Source: Tricholoma matsutake
Taxonomy: Eukaryota > Basidiomycota > Agaricomycetes > Agaricales > Tricholomataceae
NCBI GenBank assembly: GCA_026075535.2
Contig: AP026538.1
Location: forward strand, 3,534,001 to 3,598,000
DNA length: 64,000 nt
Direction of reading: 5' to 3'
Below, piece after piece: positions 1-13,900 of this stretch (within the stretch, counting starts at the first letter, position 1; each line of letters opens with the position of its first letter). Position numbers and translations under genes: made by a program. The notes under the pieces are model-generated. The model was given only the letters and a program-made list of their open reading frames with translations, ran no database searches and was not told the DNA's origin.

Positions 1-806
1 GAGGGCAATATTTCTATTAGGATCCACATAGGGGGTGGCCATCACAGTGGCCCAGTCTTCAACTTCAATTTCCAATCAAGTAAACAGGGAAGAGAGCGAG
101 AGGATGCAGGAGAGGGGCCGATGCCTGATTGCATGCGAGAGAAGTGACAAAGATGAAGCACGTAGACAGTATGAGATACTAAACTGGTGGTGAGAGATAC
201 TGAATAAATTTGCTTGATCTGACTCCTTGCCATTTTGGTGAACTTGTCATCCAAAAATTAGATGTGTGGTATTAAGAAAACATGAAGACCGACATACCTT
301 ACAGTAGATAGTGTTGCCACAGCTTTGGCTCCAACCTGTAGCTGCCATCAGCTTGCGACAAGTCAAAACCAAACCTTACCAACCACTCTAGCTTGAGAGC
401 TGGTTCACCGATATTCAAATATATTTATAGGAATTATATACATTATAAATGAAATTAAATCTATTTTGCATGGATTTTGTGGGCCTGCTCATGAAGGGCA
501 TGCTAAAGTCTGAGGTTGCCTTTAGTGCAGTTTAACCTAGCAACTGTGAAGGGAGACTCAGATAGACTGAACAGCTGGAGTCCAGAGTGAGCAACTAGTT
601 ATTATATGAGACAATAAGGAGTACAGTACCTGGAGTCCAGAGTGAGCAACTGAAGAGTGCAAAACTCTGGACTCTGCAGTCTACATACTGTGAAACAAAC
701 AGTGGTAAACACAAGGTGGAAACTACTCTAAGTGCCCATGAGTGTAACTACAAGTGATAGGACATGGAATAGAAGTAGGATAGAAGTAAAATAGAGAGAT
801 GGTGAA
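1..806. other. No gene recognised
   Basis: I see no coding stretch that resembles a known family on either strand and no terminal repeats. The phrase 'ctggagtccagagtgagcaact' style block occurs twice (near 568-595 and 630-652), a short local duplication. The stretch lies beyond the 3' end of the minus-strand Spt5-like pseudogene. Confidence 0.4.
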
Positions 807-3300
807 TCATACATTTAACAGGGCAGCCATTAAATGTTTGTTGCACTTTTTATCATTGTTCATCTCAATACCTTTGCAGAGATGATCCTCACCAAGCTCC
901 AGCTGTTCTCCTGTGAGGCTGTCAGCAGCATTCTCCGTCCTCTTCACAACACCCAAGATAATGATTGTGGTTCCTTGATCATACCTGTGGTGAATTTGCC
1001 ACACATATTTGCCACAATGTTCACCTTTGATGACAACAAGTAATCCATTGTCGCAGGCTGGATGGGGATGCTTTGGGGAAACCCATGCCAGATCTACCAA
1101 TCGCAATGTCTTGTAGCTTGTATGTTGAATAATTAGTCGTTCGGCCACCAATTCAAGAGTTACAGCAGTCTCTTTGTTCTCAAAGCCCCCCACTGTTAGT
1201 TATTACTTTTAGCTGGACACCAAGTAGTCGTGAGTCTAAAAGTGGGTGTTGTGGCAAGGCTGGACAGATGCTAGAACTCGAAATGGCTGTTGCAGGAGTT
1301 GGGTTGGGGCTAGTCCTCAATGATGCCAGGGAATTCCAGGAAGGGGTTGACGGAGTGGGCATGGGAGTCTGGGATGAAGGATTCCAAGCAGGCGTCAATG
1401 AAGGAGACCAATCAGGCATGGGAGTCACATTGCCTGAGCTTGAGGAAGCAGAGCATTGAAGTATTTGGGTTTCTGTATGATCTTGTTCAAGAGGAATGAA
1501 GAGCTTGCTTTGTGGCTTCATGAAGTTGAATAGCTTACATCTGAACCTATAACAGTCATATATTCAGAAGGGACACATGGGAGATACCCCAATACACATA
1601 CTAGGGTTCTATGACATCGTCATAATCAAGGACCACCATTTTATATGGGCAGGAGGGATCTAAATGTGCGAGCTGCACTACAAGACGGAGACCACTTTTT
1701 GTCAGTTGCTTGCAAAGGACAGTTTTGATGATTCCTTGATAGCTCTTCATTGCATGTCCTGGCTTTGATACAAGTACAGTTGTCCCGATCCAGGGAATAG
1801 GGTCATTCCAGAGTCATTTTTCTGAGCCAGAGGATGACTGCGCATGTAAGAAAGGCGCAGTAGCGGCTTTCAAGCAATTGACGTGAACTTCAATGCTCTG
1901 AAAGCCAGCATTAGTTCAAGTGCTGACTGTTAAAAAATGGGCCAACCTTGACATTGCGAACCTCAGTAGCATCATCCGATCTATTTTCCATGGCTACATG
2001 GATGACGTTATCCCAGCCACCTTCAACCCATCCACTCTGTCCTTGGAATGGCCCACCCATGACTTCAACAAATTCACCGGGATGAAAAAGCTTGAATAAA
2101 TCGGACAAAGGAACACGCACTATGCCCTCTTGCATCTGAAAATCTACTTCTGCAGAACTATCTCCAACAGCTTTGATGAGGCATTTCTGATGTGAGGGAT
2201 GGACACAAACCACCTCACCTTCTGCAAAATGCCATTCCAAGGGTCAGGGAAATGTAGAAGTGGTGAGGGCAGGGTGGTCAGTGGACCAATAAAGAAAGAG
2301 CACCTGTGTAGGAATATGGACAGAAGTAGATGAGACTGACCAGAAATCAAAAGCCTTGAGGATAAGCCCATATTCAAATGTGTATCCGTTGAAGTGGTAA
2401 ACATGGGGTGCCTGCCAGACAGGGTCAATACCAAAATTGCACTTGGCAGCTAGTGGTTCAAATAAATTAGGTTCTGGAGGGGTGGTCAAATGCAAACACT
2501 TTCTCTTCCAGATAGAGGAGGAAGGATGGGAGGGGCCAGGCAGGCGAGGAACTAAGAGAAGAGTGATTCCCCCCCAGTTCTCTACTGCTGCCACATAACC
2601 TATGTCCCCTTTGTAGGTCCCTTTGAGCACCCACACCTAGTCCCTAACAGCTAGATTGCTATTAGTAGTGGAATCGTGTTGACTGAGAACCTTCATCCAA
2701 TCTACAAAATCAACCTGCTCCTGGATGATTCCCACATTGCAGCAAACTACACCAGGAGAAAGTCACAGAAGCTGAACTAGGTCTTCATTCATGGTCATTT
2801 CTAAGTAGACCCAGCCATGAATGGAATTATGCATAAACACAGATCGCAACTGGTGATGGGGCACTGCAATTTGCAGAAGAAAGAAAACAATCTCTTGTTC
2901 CATGCCCAACTGGTCGATTGCTTAAGTTTTTGTCAGAGCCAACAAAGTCGACCTACCCTGCAGCGAACCCTCAATAATGGGTAGTCATCTGGCCCAGGTG
3001 ATCTCGCAACTTCATCTAAGAGGGTAGTGGTATGACTGATTGATGTGTTGTTATCATTGGGTGAGGGAGCATGCCGCCATGCTGCACTGCAAGAGTGTTC
3101 CAAAATCCCAGTTAAAAATTTGCCCAGTCCCTCCTCTTGATTGGGAAGATCCCTCCATGAGACATGCTGCAGAGAAATGCTCTGATCAAGGCTATGGACC
3201 CTGTTGTCAATGAAGTTGTCTGGATTTATGTCCATGAGAAGCAATTAGCCCATCCCAGAGAATAGTAATGAACTGGGATCCCATTCCCTGCTCTCACTCT
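807..3300 (-). pseudogene. Spt5-like transcription elongation protein (NGN + KOW), decayed
   Basis: Read right to left, broken frames follow the order of an Spt5-like protein. The N-terminal part (2933-3244) ends in DYPLLRVRCRVG. It is followed in shifted frames by an NGN-like stretch containing MHNSIHGWVYLEMTMNEDL and QVDFVDWMKVLSQHD (about 2640-2930). A KOW unit GTYKGDIGYVAAVENWGG lies near 2560-2630 and a second, HPGEFVEVMGGPFQGQSGW, near 2020-2095. The C-terminal block at 807-1193 includes DLAWVSPKHPHP and GLLVVIKGEHCGKYV. Spt5/NusG proteins bind RNA polymerase and promote elongation; Agaricomycete genomes carry many solitary Spt5-like paralogues. At least five frame changes or stops separate the blocks, so no product is expected. 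The assignment comes from motif recognition; exact exon limits are uncertain. Confidence 0.72.
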
Positions 3301-3668
3301 CCAAATTATTTCCATGGTCCACCCCAGCTTCAATATCAATAAAGTGGCAAACGGATCTGGGGATCTGAATTGAATGAGTGTCATGTTCTACAACTGAATA
3401 ACTTCCTCTCATACCTGGCTCATACTGGCAATTAAAGCTTCTTGTCTGTGCATAGAATCACAAAGTATCAGCTTATCATTCAGAAAAATGGTATGCAAGA
3501 GACTAGGGCTTCAATATCTATCCATAGCACCAACACATCTGCCCTTACGACATTCTATTCATACTTTTGTGTCTTTTGACACTCTTATGGGCTTTTGTTG
3601 AACACCGTAACTTAATTTATATTCTACGCTACCAACAACAAAAGAAATGGGACTTATGTGGGGTGGAA

Positions 3669-3890
3669 GGTGGTGGTTGGAGACAGAGTAGGAAGGTGTG
3701 CAAAAGCATCAGACATTTGTTGATGTTGCATGAGATGTTTGAGTTTTGGGTATCCCAGGCTTGCTAAATAGAGAGTTGGCCTTTGTTTTATTTAGCAAGC
3801 CCGGGATACCCGAAACTCAAACATCTCGTGCAACATCAACAAACATCTGATGCTTTCGCATGCCTTCCCACTCTGTCTCCAACCACCACC
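3669..3890. repeat. Palindromic (foldback) element, 102-bp arms
   Basis: Arm 3669-3770 is the reverse complement of arm 3789-3890, with an 18-bp spacer between. I count 93 of 102 matching positions. All nine differences are transitions, and eight are explained by CpG decay; at two sites one arm has CA and the other TG, as expected if an ancestral CG decayed differently in each arm. The whole unit could extrude as a hairpin and may be a small non-autonomous transposon or the product of an inverted duplication. I could not identify a target duplication. Confidence 0.85.
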
Positions 3891-5470
3891 TTTGTCATTC
3901 GTTATCCACCCAAGCCTTCAAGACTCTGTGGATAGTTAGTAGTAGAATAAATATTAAGAATATAAAATAAGTACAACATTCAAGTTTGCCAACAAAATGC
4001 AATAGGCAGTTGGTTATGAACACTAGTAAGTGGTCCACATTCATGTGTACATCAATGTTCATGTAAAGATGTCCGTAGCCCCCTACCATCTCAGTTACAT
4101 GCTCTCCTACAACCATGTATTCCTTGCAGACAAGGATCTACACATCTATGGCTACTTCCTCTCCCTGTCACCAAACTGCTGTCTATGGATGCCAGTCGCC
4201 AAACTTCTCCCACCTTTCCAAAAGGTCAACAAAGCTGTATGTTTCTCCGAAATAAAAATAGAAGGGGTTGGGCACCTAACTCTACTACAGACCTCAAAGA
4301 ACTTGCCATCCAAGTAACCACTGACACCGACCACAAGTTCGAGTTGGCCTACAACTCAACAACCTCGATACTGCCTTGGTGATAGTATGATCCATCACCA
4401 AGCTCGATGGTTTTGATCTGACAAGTGTTTCAGGGGGGCAGGTGACTGGATGCTACTCCTGATGGCGACGGGCAATCGGAAAGGCTGTGAAGGGTTCATC
4501 ATGAAAGCTGGTAGGTGTTTTTATTTATTCCAGTGGCACAACATCGGTGATATGGAAACGCAACAGAGAAGAAAGGTCAGAATAATTGGAGTTCACAACA
4601 TGCTTCTCACTCAGCGATACAGAAGCATGTGTGAATTGTTTGCTTGCACGTATGCCCCAAGGTTCGTATCTTTATTATCTGTCCACACAATCCTCATTAC
4701 AATTTCAAATAGCCAAGCATCAAAGGCCGTAGATGCATGGAAAGCAGACCTCATCAGCAAGAAGCACCCTAAAATTGCGGCATCTCACGCGCATCCTGAC
4801 ATGAAACTGGAGCTCTTTGAGGAAGGTTAAGAACAAGCATTGCTAGTAAGTCTGGGTACTTTATGATAGCTCAAAGGTTTCTGACATGATCACCATTCTA
4901 GGACAAGGCCGTTGGAAGGAGAAGTTGGTGTGCCAGTGGAACCTTCATGAATCATTGTAAGGGAGCTACAGCTACCTGTACATTTGTACAGGTGCTTACA
5001 ATAGATTTCATAGCTCAAATTCATGTAAAATGTTTCGAGTAGTAGTTTTTCTGCTATCGAATAGTGCCTCTGAAGCTCCATCCCAAAGATACGTGAAGAA
5101 AACTAAGGCAACTGATAGGCAGAAACCTGGTAAGATCATGCTGCCTTCTATTGCATATCATTGACCCCCATTGCAGGTTCCCAACAATCACACTCCCATT
5201 CCAGATAGCTCTATTGCTCCTGCCACAATCAACTTGTGGACTACGGCCATGGTGGTACTTCTTCTGCTTGTTTGTCCCTTCCATATATTATCGATTTTTA
5301 AAATATACTGATGTTGTTACCCTCTGTCAAAGGATCCAGAAGGCAAAGACCCTTCCTCACTGCTCAGACCTTAATTCAATTTCCGGATCATAGCAACCCT
5401 GTTCTTCCCCTTGGAATGCATTGATACCATTACAATATATAAATGTCAACTGTGTTCTCAACTACTATGT
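3891..5470. other. Unassigned region with short anonymous ORFs
   Basis: Several plus-strand frames of 60-126 codons are open (for example 4450-4830, ending near LELFEEG, and 4185-4382), but I recognise no domain and there is no clear intron pattern linking them. They may be remnants of an Agaricomycete-specific hypothetical gene. A 12-14 nt local inverted repeat (ctacctgtacatttgtacaggt) is at 4970-4993. Confidence 0.3.
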
Positions 5471-5492
5471 CTATCGACCTGCCATAGTTAAA

Positions 5493-8400
5493 TGTCTCTG
5501 TTCATGCAGTTGCGACAAATGAGTCACTCAAAGGACAGAATCACGTCATCTGAATGGACAAGGTCTACTATTTCTTGCCTCAAGTGTCCTTTCACAGAGC
5601 CAATCATTGGTACACAGTTGTGGCCAGGGTTCTCAGCCTCGATGGAAGTCTTCTCACTGACCTGCAAAACAAGAGCTGGTTGGATGCCTCGGCCCTCTTC
5701 AACGAGCCATTGCTTCAAGGCCTGCATCCGCAAACAGCCCTCCCCCCATTGGGGAATTGGCAAGCCCAGTGCCTGACAATGTCCCATACCGATACGTTCA
5801 AGGTAGCCCACCACAAATTTATCCGAATGATGGAGATTTCCCCATGGGTGAGGCAGGACCATCAGGGGTTGACCACGATACAACCCAACTTGCTATGCCA
5901 ACTCATGCCAATGCTGCTGGAAGCCATGACAACCATGGCCTGTCCAAGTTACAGTGGTCTTATCGCATCATGGATTATGTTGATCAGGTTGGGCAACAGC
6001 GGTGGGGATCTAATCATGTTTGGCAGTCTATACTTGACAAGGAGGAGAGTGATGAGGAAGAGGAAGAGGGGGAGCAGGAACTTAGCAATGAAGAAGAGTT
6101 TCTGGATAGTTTTGAGCAGGATGATGAATATGTGATGCTGGGTACAGAGCCAGGACAAGAAGGAGTTTCAGGATGGGACCTTCTGGGCGAAGGTTTCTTA
6201 AAAGAAGCCTCAAAATTAGGTCTGTCGTTATATTTGTTACTGTACTGCTGGCTGACACCTTTATAGATGATAAACTTCTGGACGAGAGTGACTTGTCCCT
6301 CCTTCGTGCTTATACCCTGAAGGTTGAAGATGGCCTCATGGATAAGACATTCAACAAACTTCTCTTTGCCTTCCCCCAAGCTTCGATAGACACATTGAAG
6401 AACACCAAGAAACATATCCAGTTCCTCTCAGGTTTCCAGCCTGTGCATTATGATTGTTGCCCATCCTCATGCATCTGCTACACTGGCCCATATGAAACCT
6501 TGCTGAAATGCCTGAAGTGCAACACTGATCAACATAAAGCTGATGGGACAACACCTCAGGTGTATTTTCAGTACTTACCAATTATTCTGCACCTCCGTGC
6601 AATGGTCTTGAATTCCCCCTATGCGAGAAAGATGCAATACAGAGCTGGTCACCAACATGACCCCACAAAAGTAACAGATATCTTTGATGGCGCTCATTAC
6701 TCCCTACTTCGGGAGTCATTTGTCATTATTGGTGGCGAGGAGCTTCTGGATTGGTTCTTCTCTGACCCTCGTGATATCACACTTGGTTTGTCCACTGATG
6801 GCTTCAGTCCTTTCAAGCACTGTACCAAAACTGCATGGCTGATCGTCCTATTCAACTACAATCTCCCTCCCGAAGAGTGATTTCTGAAGAAGAATATCAT
6901 TTTGGTTGGCATAATTCCTGGACCAAAGAAGCCTGGTGATTTAGATTCATTCCTTTGGCTGCTAGTCCAGGAACTTTTACAGCTGGAGCTTGGTGTCTCT
7001 GTGTTCGATGCCATCACAATGACTGTTTTCCTTCTTCATGCATATCTAATCGTTGTCTTTGGTGACATCCCTGCAGTATTGATGATCATGCACATGAAGG
7101 GTCATAATGGTTGTTCCCCATGCCACATGTGTGAGATCCAAGGAATTTGTATTCCATCATCATGGGTGACAATGCATTATGTTCCACTACACCGCAAAAA
7201 TTTTCCTGACTCACAACACTGATATGATGCAACTGCACTTCCTCTATGAAACCACGCATCATTTATGGAGGAGGCTCAGGAAGTTCAGTCTGCCCTGACC
7301 AATGCAACATCAGATGAACTTGCAACCGACTATGGCATCAAGGGTCTGCCCCTGCTCAGTGCCTTGAGCTCCCTCTCTTTTCCCGTCTGATTCCCCTATG
7401 ACTTCATGCATCTTATTTGGACCAACCTCATCCCCAACCTCATTCTTCTTTGGACCGGAAATTTTAAGGACCTTGACCACAATGATGAAGGGTATGTTCT
7501 GGTGCCAAAGGTGTGGCAAGGAATCGGTGCAGCCACCCTCGATGCAGGGAAAACTATCCCTGCTGTGTTTGGATCTAGGGTTCCAAATATTGCAGCAGAG
7601 AAATCGCAGATGACAGCTGAAACCCATTCAATCTGGACATTGTATCTCACCCCTACTCTTCTTAATGGCCGGTTTATCAATGAATAATATTACAAACACT
7701 TTGTTCAGTTGGTTCGACTTCTTACACTTTGTCTCAAATTTGAAATTACCCAAGATCAAATTGATGACCTTGAGAGAGGTTTCCAGGAGTGGGTCGAGGA
7801 GTATGAACAGTACAAGCTTCTTTCTCTGCGAGATGCCATCTAACAGGTCAACAGAATTTACTATCAACATATGCCCAACTGTGTCATATGTTGCCCACTC
7901 ACAGTTCATGCTCTGCTACATATTGCTCCGACCATCAGAGCTATGGGCCCAGTTTGGGCATATTGGGCATTTCCGATGGAGTGCCACTGTGGTGAGATCC
8001 TGTGCAACATCAGAAGCTGACGGTTCCCCTATGCAAGCATCAACAAGTATGTTACCTCCCAAGTGCAGCTGACACACATAACACTTCTGTACAACTTACA
8101 TGAAAAACTGCAACTCAAACCACCTACATCTCATGACAATGATGTCTGCCTTCCTTCATGTGAGCCCTTCATATGTTGATGAATATGCATGCTTATTGTT
8201 ATGTACCAGATCCATCATTTATCCTCACTCCACCAAAGCAATCTGCAGCGACCCTTCCCTTATCCTTGTGGAAGACACTTACTGCAATATTGGCCACTCA
8301 TTTTGACAAGTCTGCAGCAGTCATTCGCAAGCTTATTCTGCAGAACACTTGTTTTGTTCAGTACAGTCGAGCACAACAACTTGGGGGTGGAGATACAATG

Positions 8401-8870
8401 CATGCATGCGAACTAAATCCCCTCAAATCTGACAGTCGAGACATGTCATTTGTCTGGATATAGATTCTATCAAACTATTTGGACCACAATATTTAACTAT
8501 TCATGTTTCAGTATCAACTTGCTATTGGCCAATATGCTTGCCAACAAAATCGGACACCAGAATTTGAACTGAAAGATTTCTTTGGGCAAATCCTCTGCTT
8601 CCTCATCATAAACATCCCTCCCTCACCTGAACACAGTATTGAGGCTGAATCCTTCATCTATGCAGCTATCCATGAAGTCAGAATTTCCGAGCCAGCCACA
8701 GATCATTGCAGGATTAATTATTATTGAGACTTGGGGCCAACGGTATTAGTTGATCTTAACCAGGTGAAGTGTGTAGTCAGGCGCATTAAGGACCATAATA
8801 AGTGGGCAATCATTGACCGAAGTGGATCTCAAGTACAGGTACATGTCACATAACCCCTACCTACCATATG
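5493..8870 (+). pseudogene. Plavaka-type (CACTA/CMC) DNA transposase, copy 1, decayed
   Basis: The frames run in the order of a Plavaka transposase. A Cys-rich start (CLCSCSCDK, followed by RTESRHLNGQG) is at 5493-5560. The acidic block with GWDLLGEGFLKEAS ends near 6210. The central region has CCPSSCICYTGPYETLLKC (6449-6505) and LGLSTDGFSPFKHCTKTAW (6784-6840), followed by FGDIPAVLMIMHMKGHNGCSPCHMC (7060-7134), then the FPYDFMHLIWTNLIPN block (7395-7440). The C-terminal part runs to about 8870. Such proteins cut and rejoin transposon ends in the nucleus. The gene is about 3.3 kb, near the family's usual length, but is broken by many stops and frameshifts (for example after the 6880, 7222 and 7846 regions). 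Terminal inverted repeats were not identified, so element limits are unknown. Confidence 0.85.
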
Positions 8871-9039
8871 TTGCAATAGAATGGTCAACATATTTTTAAT
8901 CCATCCCTAAATATCTGAGAAACACCCATGGAAATCACCACCTCCTGCCCAAGGTCCACCCCTTGCACTGAGATTAAATTCATCCCCAGGATTCAATCAC
9001 TTCTGGAAAGAAATTACATCCTGTTTATTCATGAAAGAC

Positions 9040-9264
9040 TGTAAGCCTATTGTGATGACTTATTTACATGCTTACATACAGGCTCCTCGCCATCATTATC
9101 ATTCTTCCTTCTTGATCAAAAACTATGACTTAGATTATGCTAGCTCTAGTAACTGGAATACTACGCCATATCTTATCACTCTGTGTGATCAGAAGTAAGT
9201 CTTAGTATTCTTTCTCTTCTTCTTCATAGTGCTTGTCTATCTCCACATAGGGGATAGACTCACA
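9040..9264 (+). repeat. 5' LTR of Gypsy A
   Basis: Starts TGTAAGCC and ends GACTCACA just before a T-rich tract (CTTTTTTTT). It matches 14594-14818 almost base for base. Differences from the 3' LTR (for example GCTCC/ACTCC, CGCC/CACT) are mostly transitions. Confidence 0.92.
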
Positions 9265-9560
9265 CTTTTTTTTTGATAACAATTACAGCGTGATTGAAAC
9301 TGTTGACAGTTTGCATCAAACTGTCTCGGTTGCCATCTATCGCAACCTCCCTCACTATGCACAGTAGGGGTTGTTGACCAGCATCTCTCTCATTTGCACC
9401 CCATTCTCCTGAACACACACACACACACACACCTTCACCAGTGTCTTCACCACTTACTTCACCCATGCACACACCACCTCCTTCACCTCCCTCTGGAGCA
9501 CCGCCAACTCCTACCAAGGTTGAACCTACTGCATGAAAAGTCTACTGTACACGTTCACAA

Positions 9561-10460
9561 TTGTCATCTGCAGATGATGACTCTTCACATAGCACATATA
9601 CTCAACTTTTCACCATGTCCAACAATGGCATTGCCATGCTCATGCCCAACAATGGGAAGAGACTGACTATTACATTGGGCATGATGACTGCCGAACTGCT
9701 GCATCAATTCAAACACTTTGCGCGTGGTTATCTTGCAAACAGAGAAAACTTGGGAAGTTCTGAATATGTCATGCATATAGCATACACTTTTGAAGATCCC
9801 CTGTTTAGCAACTAGTTCCAAACGTCTCAAACCTACTACAAAAGTCTCTCCTTCAATGATTTCATGGCAAAAGTATGCACTTGTTGGCTGGCTGCTGGTT
9901 GGGAAAAAGAGTTGGCTCGCAAGGTCCGCAACACCAAGCAAAACTCAATGGCCTTCTGTGACTTCTCAACCACTATCCATTGTGATAATCTATTGCATAA
10001 GAACACTAAATACCACCTTTTGCCTCCTCAGTTACATACCCAAATTGGGGCTAATCTTTCGCATGACCTCCTCAATGCTTATGACCAATACAAAGAGAAA
10101 CACACCTCCGATTCTGAGTCTGATGATGAAAACATGGCACCTGGTGATGGCGATGTCACCGCTACTGCTGAAGCTACAGCGCGCAAGGCGGAGCAAGACT
10201 TGGAGAGCTTTGTGCAACTGCTCATCAAATTAGATGATAAAGTTCATGAAGAGTTGGCTTCACATCAGAAGGAAGCCAAAGATGTGTTCTGCAGGCTCAA
10301 ATGGACTGGCTCCAATGCAGGATTATCAGACCCTACATGCCGGGCACCCAATGTTCACACTCAACAACAGATGACATCACAGACATCAAACACATCCGCT
10401 ATAAAGGGAACACCATGCCTGCCCCTTCTGCGACATCTCAAGGGAGACCCCCAAAGTTGA
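9561..10460 (+). pseudogene. gag: Gag of Gypsy A, interrupted by one stop
   Basis: One frame runs from 9561 to 10460, broken by TAG at 9813-9815 where element B has Trp (SSDWFQTSQ). A likely start is ATG 9615 (MSNNGIAMLMPNNGKRL), matching B. Gag proteins form the virus-like particle that packages element RNA. The region includes the capsid-like HFARGYLANRENL segment, a DSESDDEN acidic patch and a basic/helical RKAEQDLESFVQLLIKLDD segment. The Cys/His knuckle follows in another frame from 10301. No intact product is expected. Confidence 0.8.
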
Positions 10461-10993
10461 CTGAACATGAACATCGCTACCTCTCGGTGCACAATGGCTG
10501 CAAGAAATGTCACAATTTCTATGTCACAGCTGGGCATGCTTGTGAGTTCCCAGGTCATGATGGCTACATTGAGCAAACAATGACTGCTGTCAACAATGTG
10601 CATCAATGCCTGGGATTAACTGCTCTGCCCATTCCTAATGATGAATCTTCACCCCCAATTGCTTCTGTCTCATCTTTCACGCCCCCTGCTCCCAACATTA
10701 CCCCCCCTCCCCTGCCAATTGCAGCTGTCATGGGCATGACTGCATACCCTGTTGCGTTGATTGGACAACCCACGAACAAACACAATGTCTTGATGGGGGA
10801 CAACAGGGACTTATCTCATGATTCAAACAATTTGGTGAGCAATCAAGTTCCTTTCTTCATCCTGCACCTTGTATGGCATTGCATTGCCGACAATCCTTCT
10901 TCTCATGATTGCATGCATGTTGAAGCTTTAATTGACCATGGTTCACACATAGTTTTAATTGCTCATGAACTTGCATCTTGCCTGAAGCTTTGA
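10301..10993 (+). pseudogene. Gag C-terminus and aspartic protease of Gypsy A
   Basis: Holds a knuckle-like motif CKKCHNFYVTAGHACEF (about 10500-10550) and a protease active-site-like segment ALIDHGSHIVLI (about 10922-10957). Retropepsins normally have D-S/T-G. Here, and in element B, the segment reads D-H-G, so the change predates the split of the two copies rather than being damage in one. The frame continues into RT after TGA at 10991, which sits where B has Arg (HLRQRLLP), consistent with CGA to TGA. Confidence 0.7.
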
Positions 10994-13900
10994 CTGTGCC
11001 TGCTACCACAAGAGTTTCCTGTCTCTGGTGCCTTTTTCAATGAATCTTCTGCATCCATGTCGATATTGCTAACCCATTGGGTTAAGCTGAAGTTACATAA
11101 TCCTAATAACTACTATTCTGCATGAACTGTACGTGCTCTCATCACTCCAAGCTTATGTCATCAGGTTATCCTTGGCCTGCCTTTCATGTTTCATAACAAC
11201 ATCACAGTAAATGTACAAGATGGGACCGCATTAACAAATGAGGGATTTGATTTACTACACCCTGCTGCCCCGGTAACACCATGCACACCTCCTAAGCTAG
11301 ATGAGATTATTGCTTTGAATGTCAAGCATCGACGATTACTACTAGAAGAATTACACACTGTTTGTGCTGCACAAAAGCCCGTGGTAGATGCATCATGTGA
11401 ACCTGTCAAGCCACCGGATATTGTGGCTGCTATCCGTGTACAAGTTGAGCAGCTAGCAGCAAAGGAACACCTGGAGAAGCTTGCATTCAACATCAAGGAA
11501 TCTTATGCAGATGTGTTCGAGCCAATCCCACACATGGATCAAATGCCAGATACTGTAGGTTGCAAAATCACACTCAAAGACGCATTGAGAACAATTAGCA
11601 CTCAGTCATACTCCTGCCCTCAAAAATTCTGGGAGGCTTGGAGCACTTTGATCAATAAACACCTTGAGGTGGGCCGCATCCAACCCTCCTCCTCTGCACA
11701 TACTTCGCCTGCTTTCCTCATACCTAAAGCAGATTCGGGAGTCCTACCATGCTGGGTAAACGATTTCCGACAACTAAATGCGAATACAGTGACAGATAGC
11801 CACCCATTACCCCGTGTTGATGACATATTGGCAGATGCGGGAAGGGGAAAAATCTGGAGTAAAATCACCATGACGGATAGCTTTTTCCACACAAAAATGG
11901 ACCCTGAAAGCATACATCTTACCGCTGTCACAATGCCACTGGGACTGTACAAATGGTTAGTGATGCCACAAGGACTTCGCAATGCGCTGCCGGTACACCA
12001 GCATCGAGTGACAGAAGCTTTGCGCCCTTTCCTTGGGTGTATCTGCCACATTTACCTGGATGATATCATCATTTGGTCAAACAGTCTTGATGAACATATC
12101 CAACATATCAAATTGATCATGAATGCACTGCAAAAGTGTCGACTTTATTGCAATTCAAAAAAATCATTATTCTTTCTGACCGAGCTGGAATTCTTAGGCC
12201 ATTGCATCTCATGCAAAGGCATCCAGGCTTGCTCCTCAAAAGTCAATAAAATACTAGAATGGCCAATACCAAAATCCAGCTCTGATGTGCGGAGCTTCTT
12301 GGGTCTCGTCCGCTACATCACTGCCTTCCTACCAAACTTAGCAGACCACACCTCAGTCTTAATGCCTTTAATGACTAAAGAATGCGAGAAAAACTTTCCA
12401 GCATGGAACAATGAGCATCAACATGCATTCAATTTGGTCAAAGCTCTCGTAGTTGGACATGAATGCCTGACTGTGATCAATCACTTGGATCCTGGAGACA
12501 ACAAGATTTTTGTGACTTGTGATGCAAGCGACTACTGCACTGGTGCCGTGCTCAGCTAGGGAAAAACCTGGGAAACTGCTTGGCCTGTGGCGTTTGATTT
12601 GATGCAATTGAAAGATGCACAAAAACACTATCCTGTACATAAAAAGGAACTGCTGGCCATCATTTGTGCCCTAAAAAAATGGCACTCAGATCTCCTCAGT
12701 TCACCTATCCTCGTATACATTGACCATTGCACTCTGGAGAACTTCGAAACCCAGAAAGATCTTTCATGAAGGCAAGCTCGCTGTATGGAACATTTGTCAC
12801 AATTTGACATGACAATCATCTACATCCAAGGTGAAGACAATACCATTGCTGATGCCCTATCATGTCTACTGAGTGACATTCCTGATGTTGGTGCCTGCGC
12901 AGACATCAAGGTTGCTGACCCACCTCTTTGGTGGGAACATTGGTTGAAGCACACGACTGTGAATGCAGTGTTGAACATCTCAGCAGATGAATCTTTCCTG
13001 TGTGACATGCAAAAAGGATACGAATTGGATGACTTCTGCAAAAAGCTATCCACCATTGACTGCAGCATTCCAGATATACAGTACTTGAACAAACTCTGGT
13101 ACATTGGTGATTGTCTGTTGATTCCCCATTATGGCACACTGCGAGAGGATTTGTTCAGACTTGCGCATGACACACTCGGGCATTTTGGCAGCGACAAATC
13201 GTATGTGGCCATCCATGACTCATACTACTGGCCAAACATGCACCGTGATCTTGAGAACGCCTACATCCCCTCTTGCACTGAATGTCAACATAACAAAGGA
13301 CAGACATCAAAACCAAAGGGCCCCTTACACCCTCTGCCTGTGCCTGATGCTTGTGGGGATTCGGTCGTGCTGGATTTTATTGGCCTGCTACCAGAGGATG
13401 AAGGATTCAACTGCATCCTAACTATCACCGATCAACTGGGCTCTGACGTTCGGATTGTGCCTACTCGCACTGATATCACAGCCCAGAAGCTTGCTGGAAT
13501 CTTTTTCACTGAATGGTACTGCGAGAATGGGTTACCCGCCGAACTGATCTCTGATCATGACAAATTATTTGTGTCTAAATTCTGGAAAGCACTGCATTTG
13601 CTCATGGGAGTGCATCTGAAAATGTCTACAGCTTATCACCCTCAGACAGATGGCAGCAGCGAGCGTACAAACAAAACACTTAACCAATGTATTTGGTTCC
13701 ATGTCAAACAAAACCAAAAAGGCTGGGTATGGGCACTGCCTTTGATCCGATTCAATATCATGAACACAGTCAATGCGTCTACAGGATACTCAGCTTTTCA
13801 ACTTTGAATGGGTTGACCACTGCAGATTCTGCCCCTGCTAGTCCTGACAACTTTAGCTTCTACAGCCGAGATTGATGCACGAAGCCTGTTCAGCCAAATC

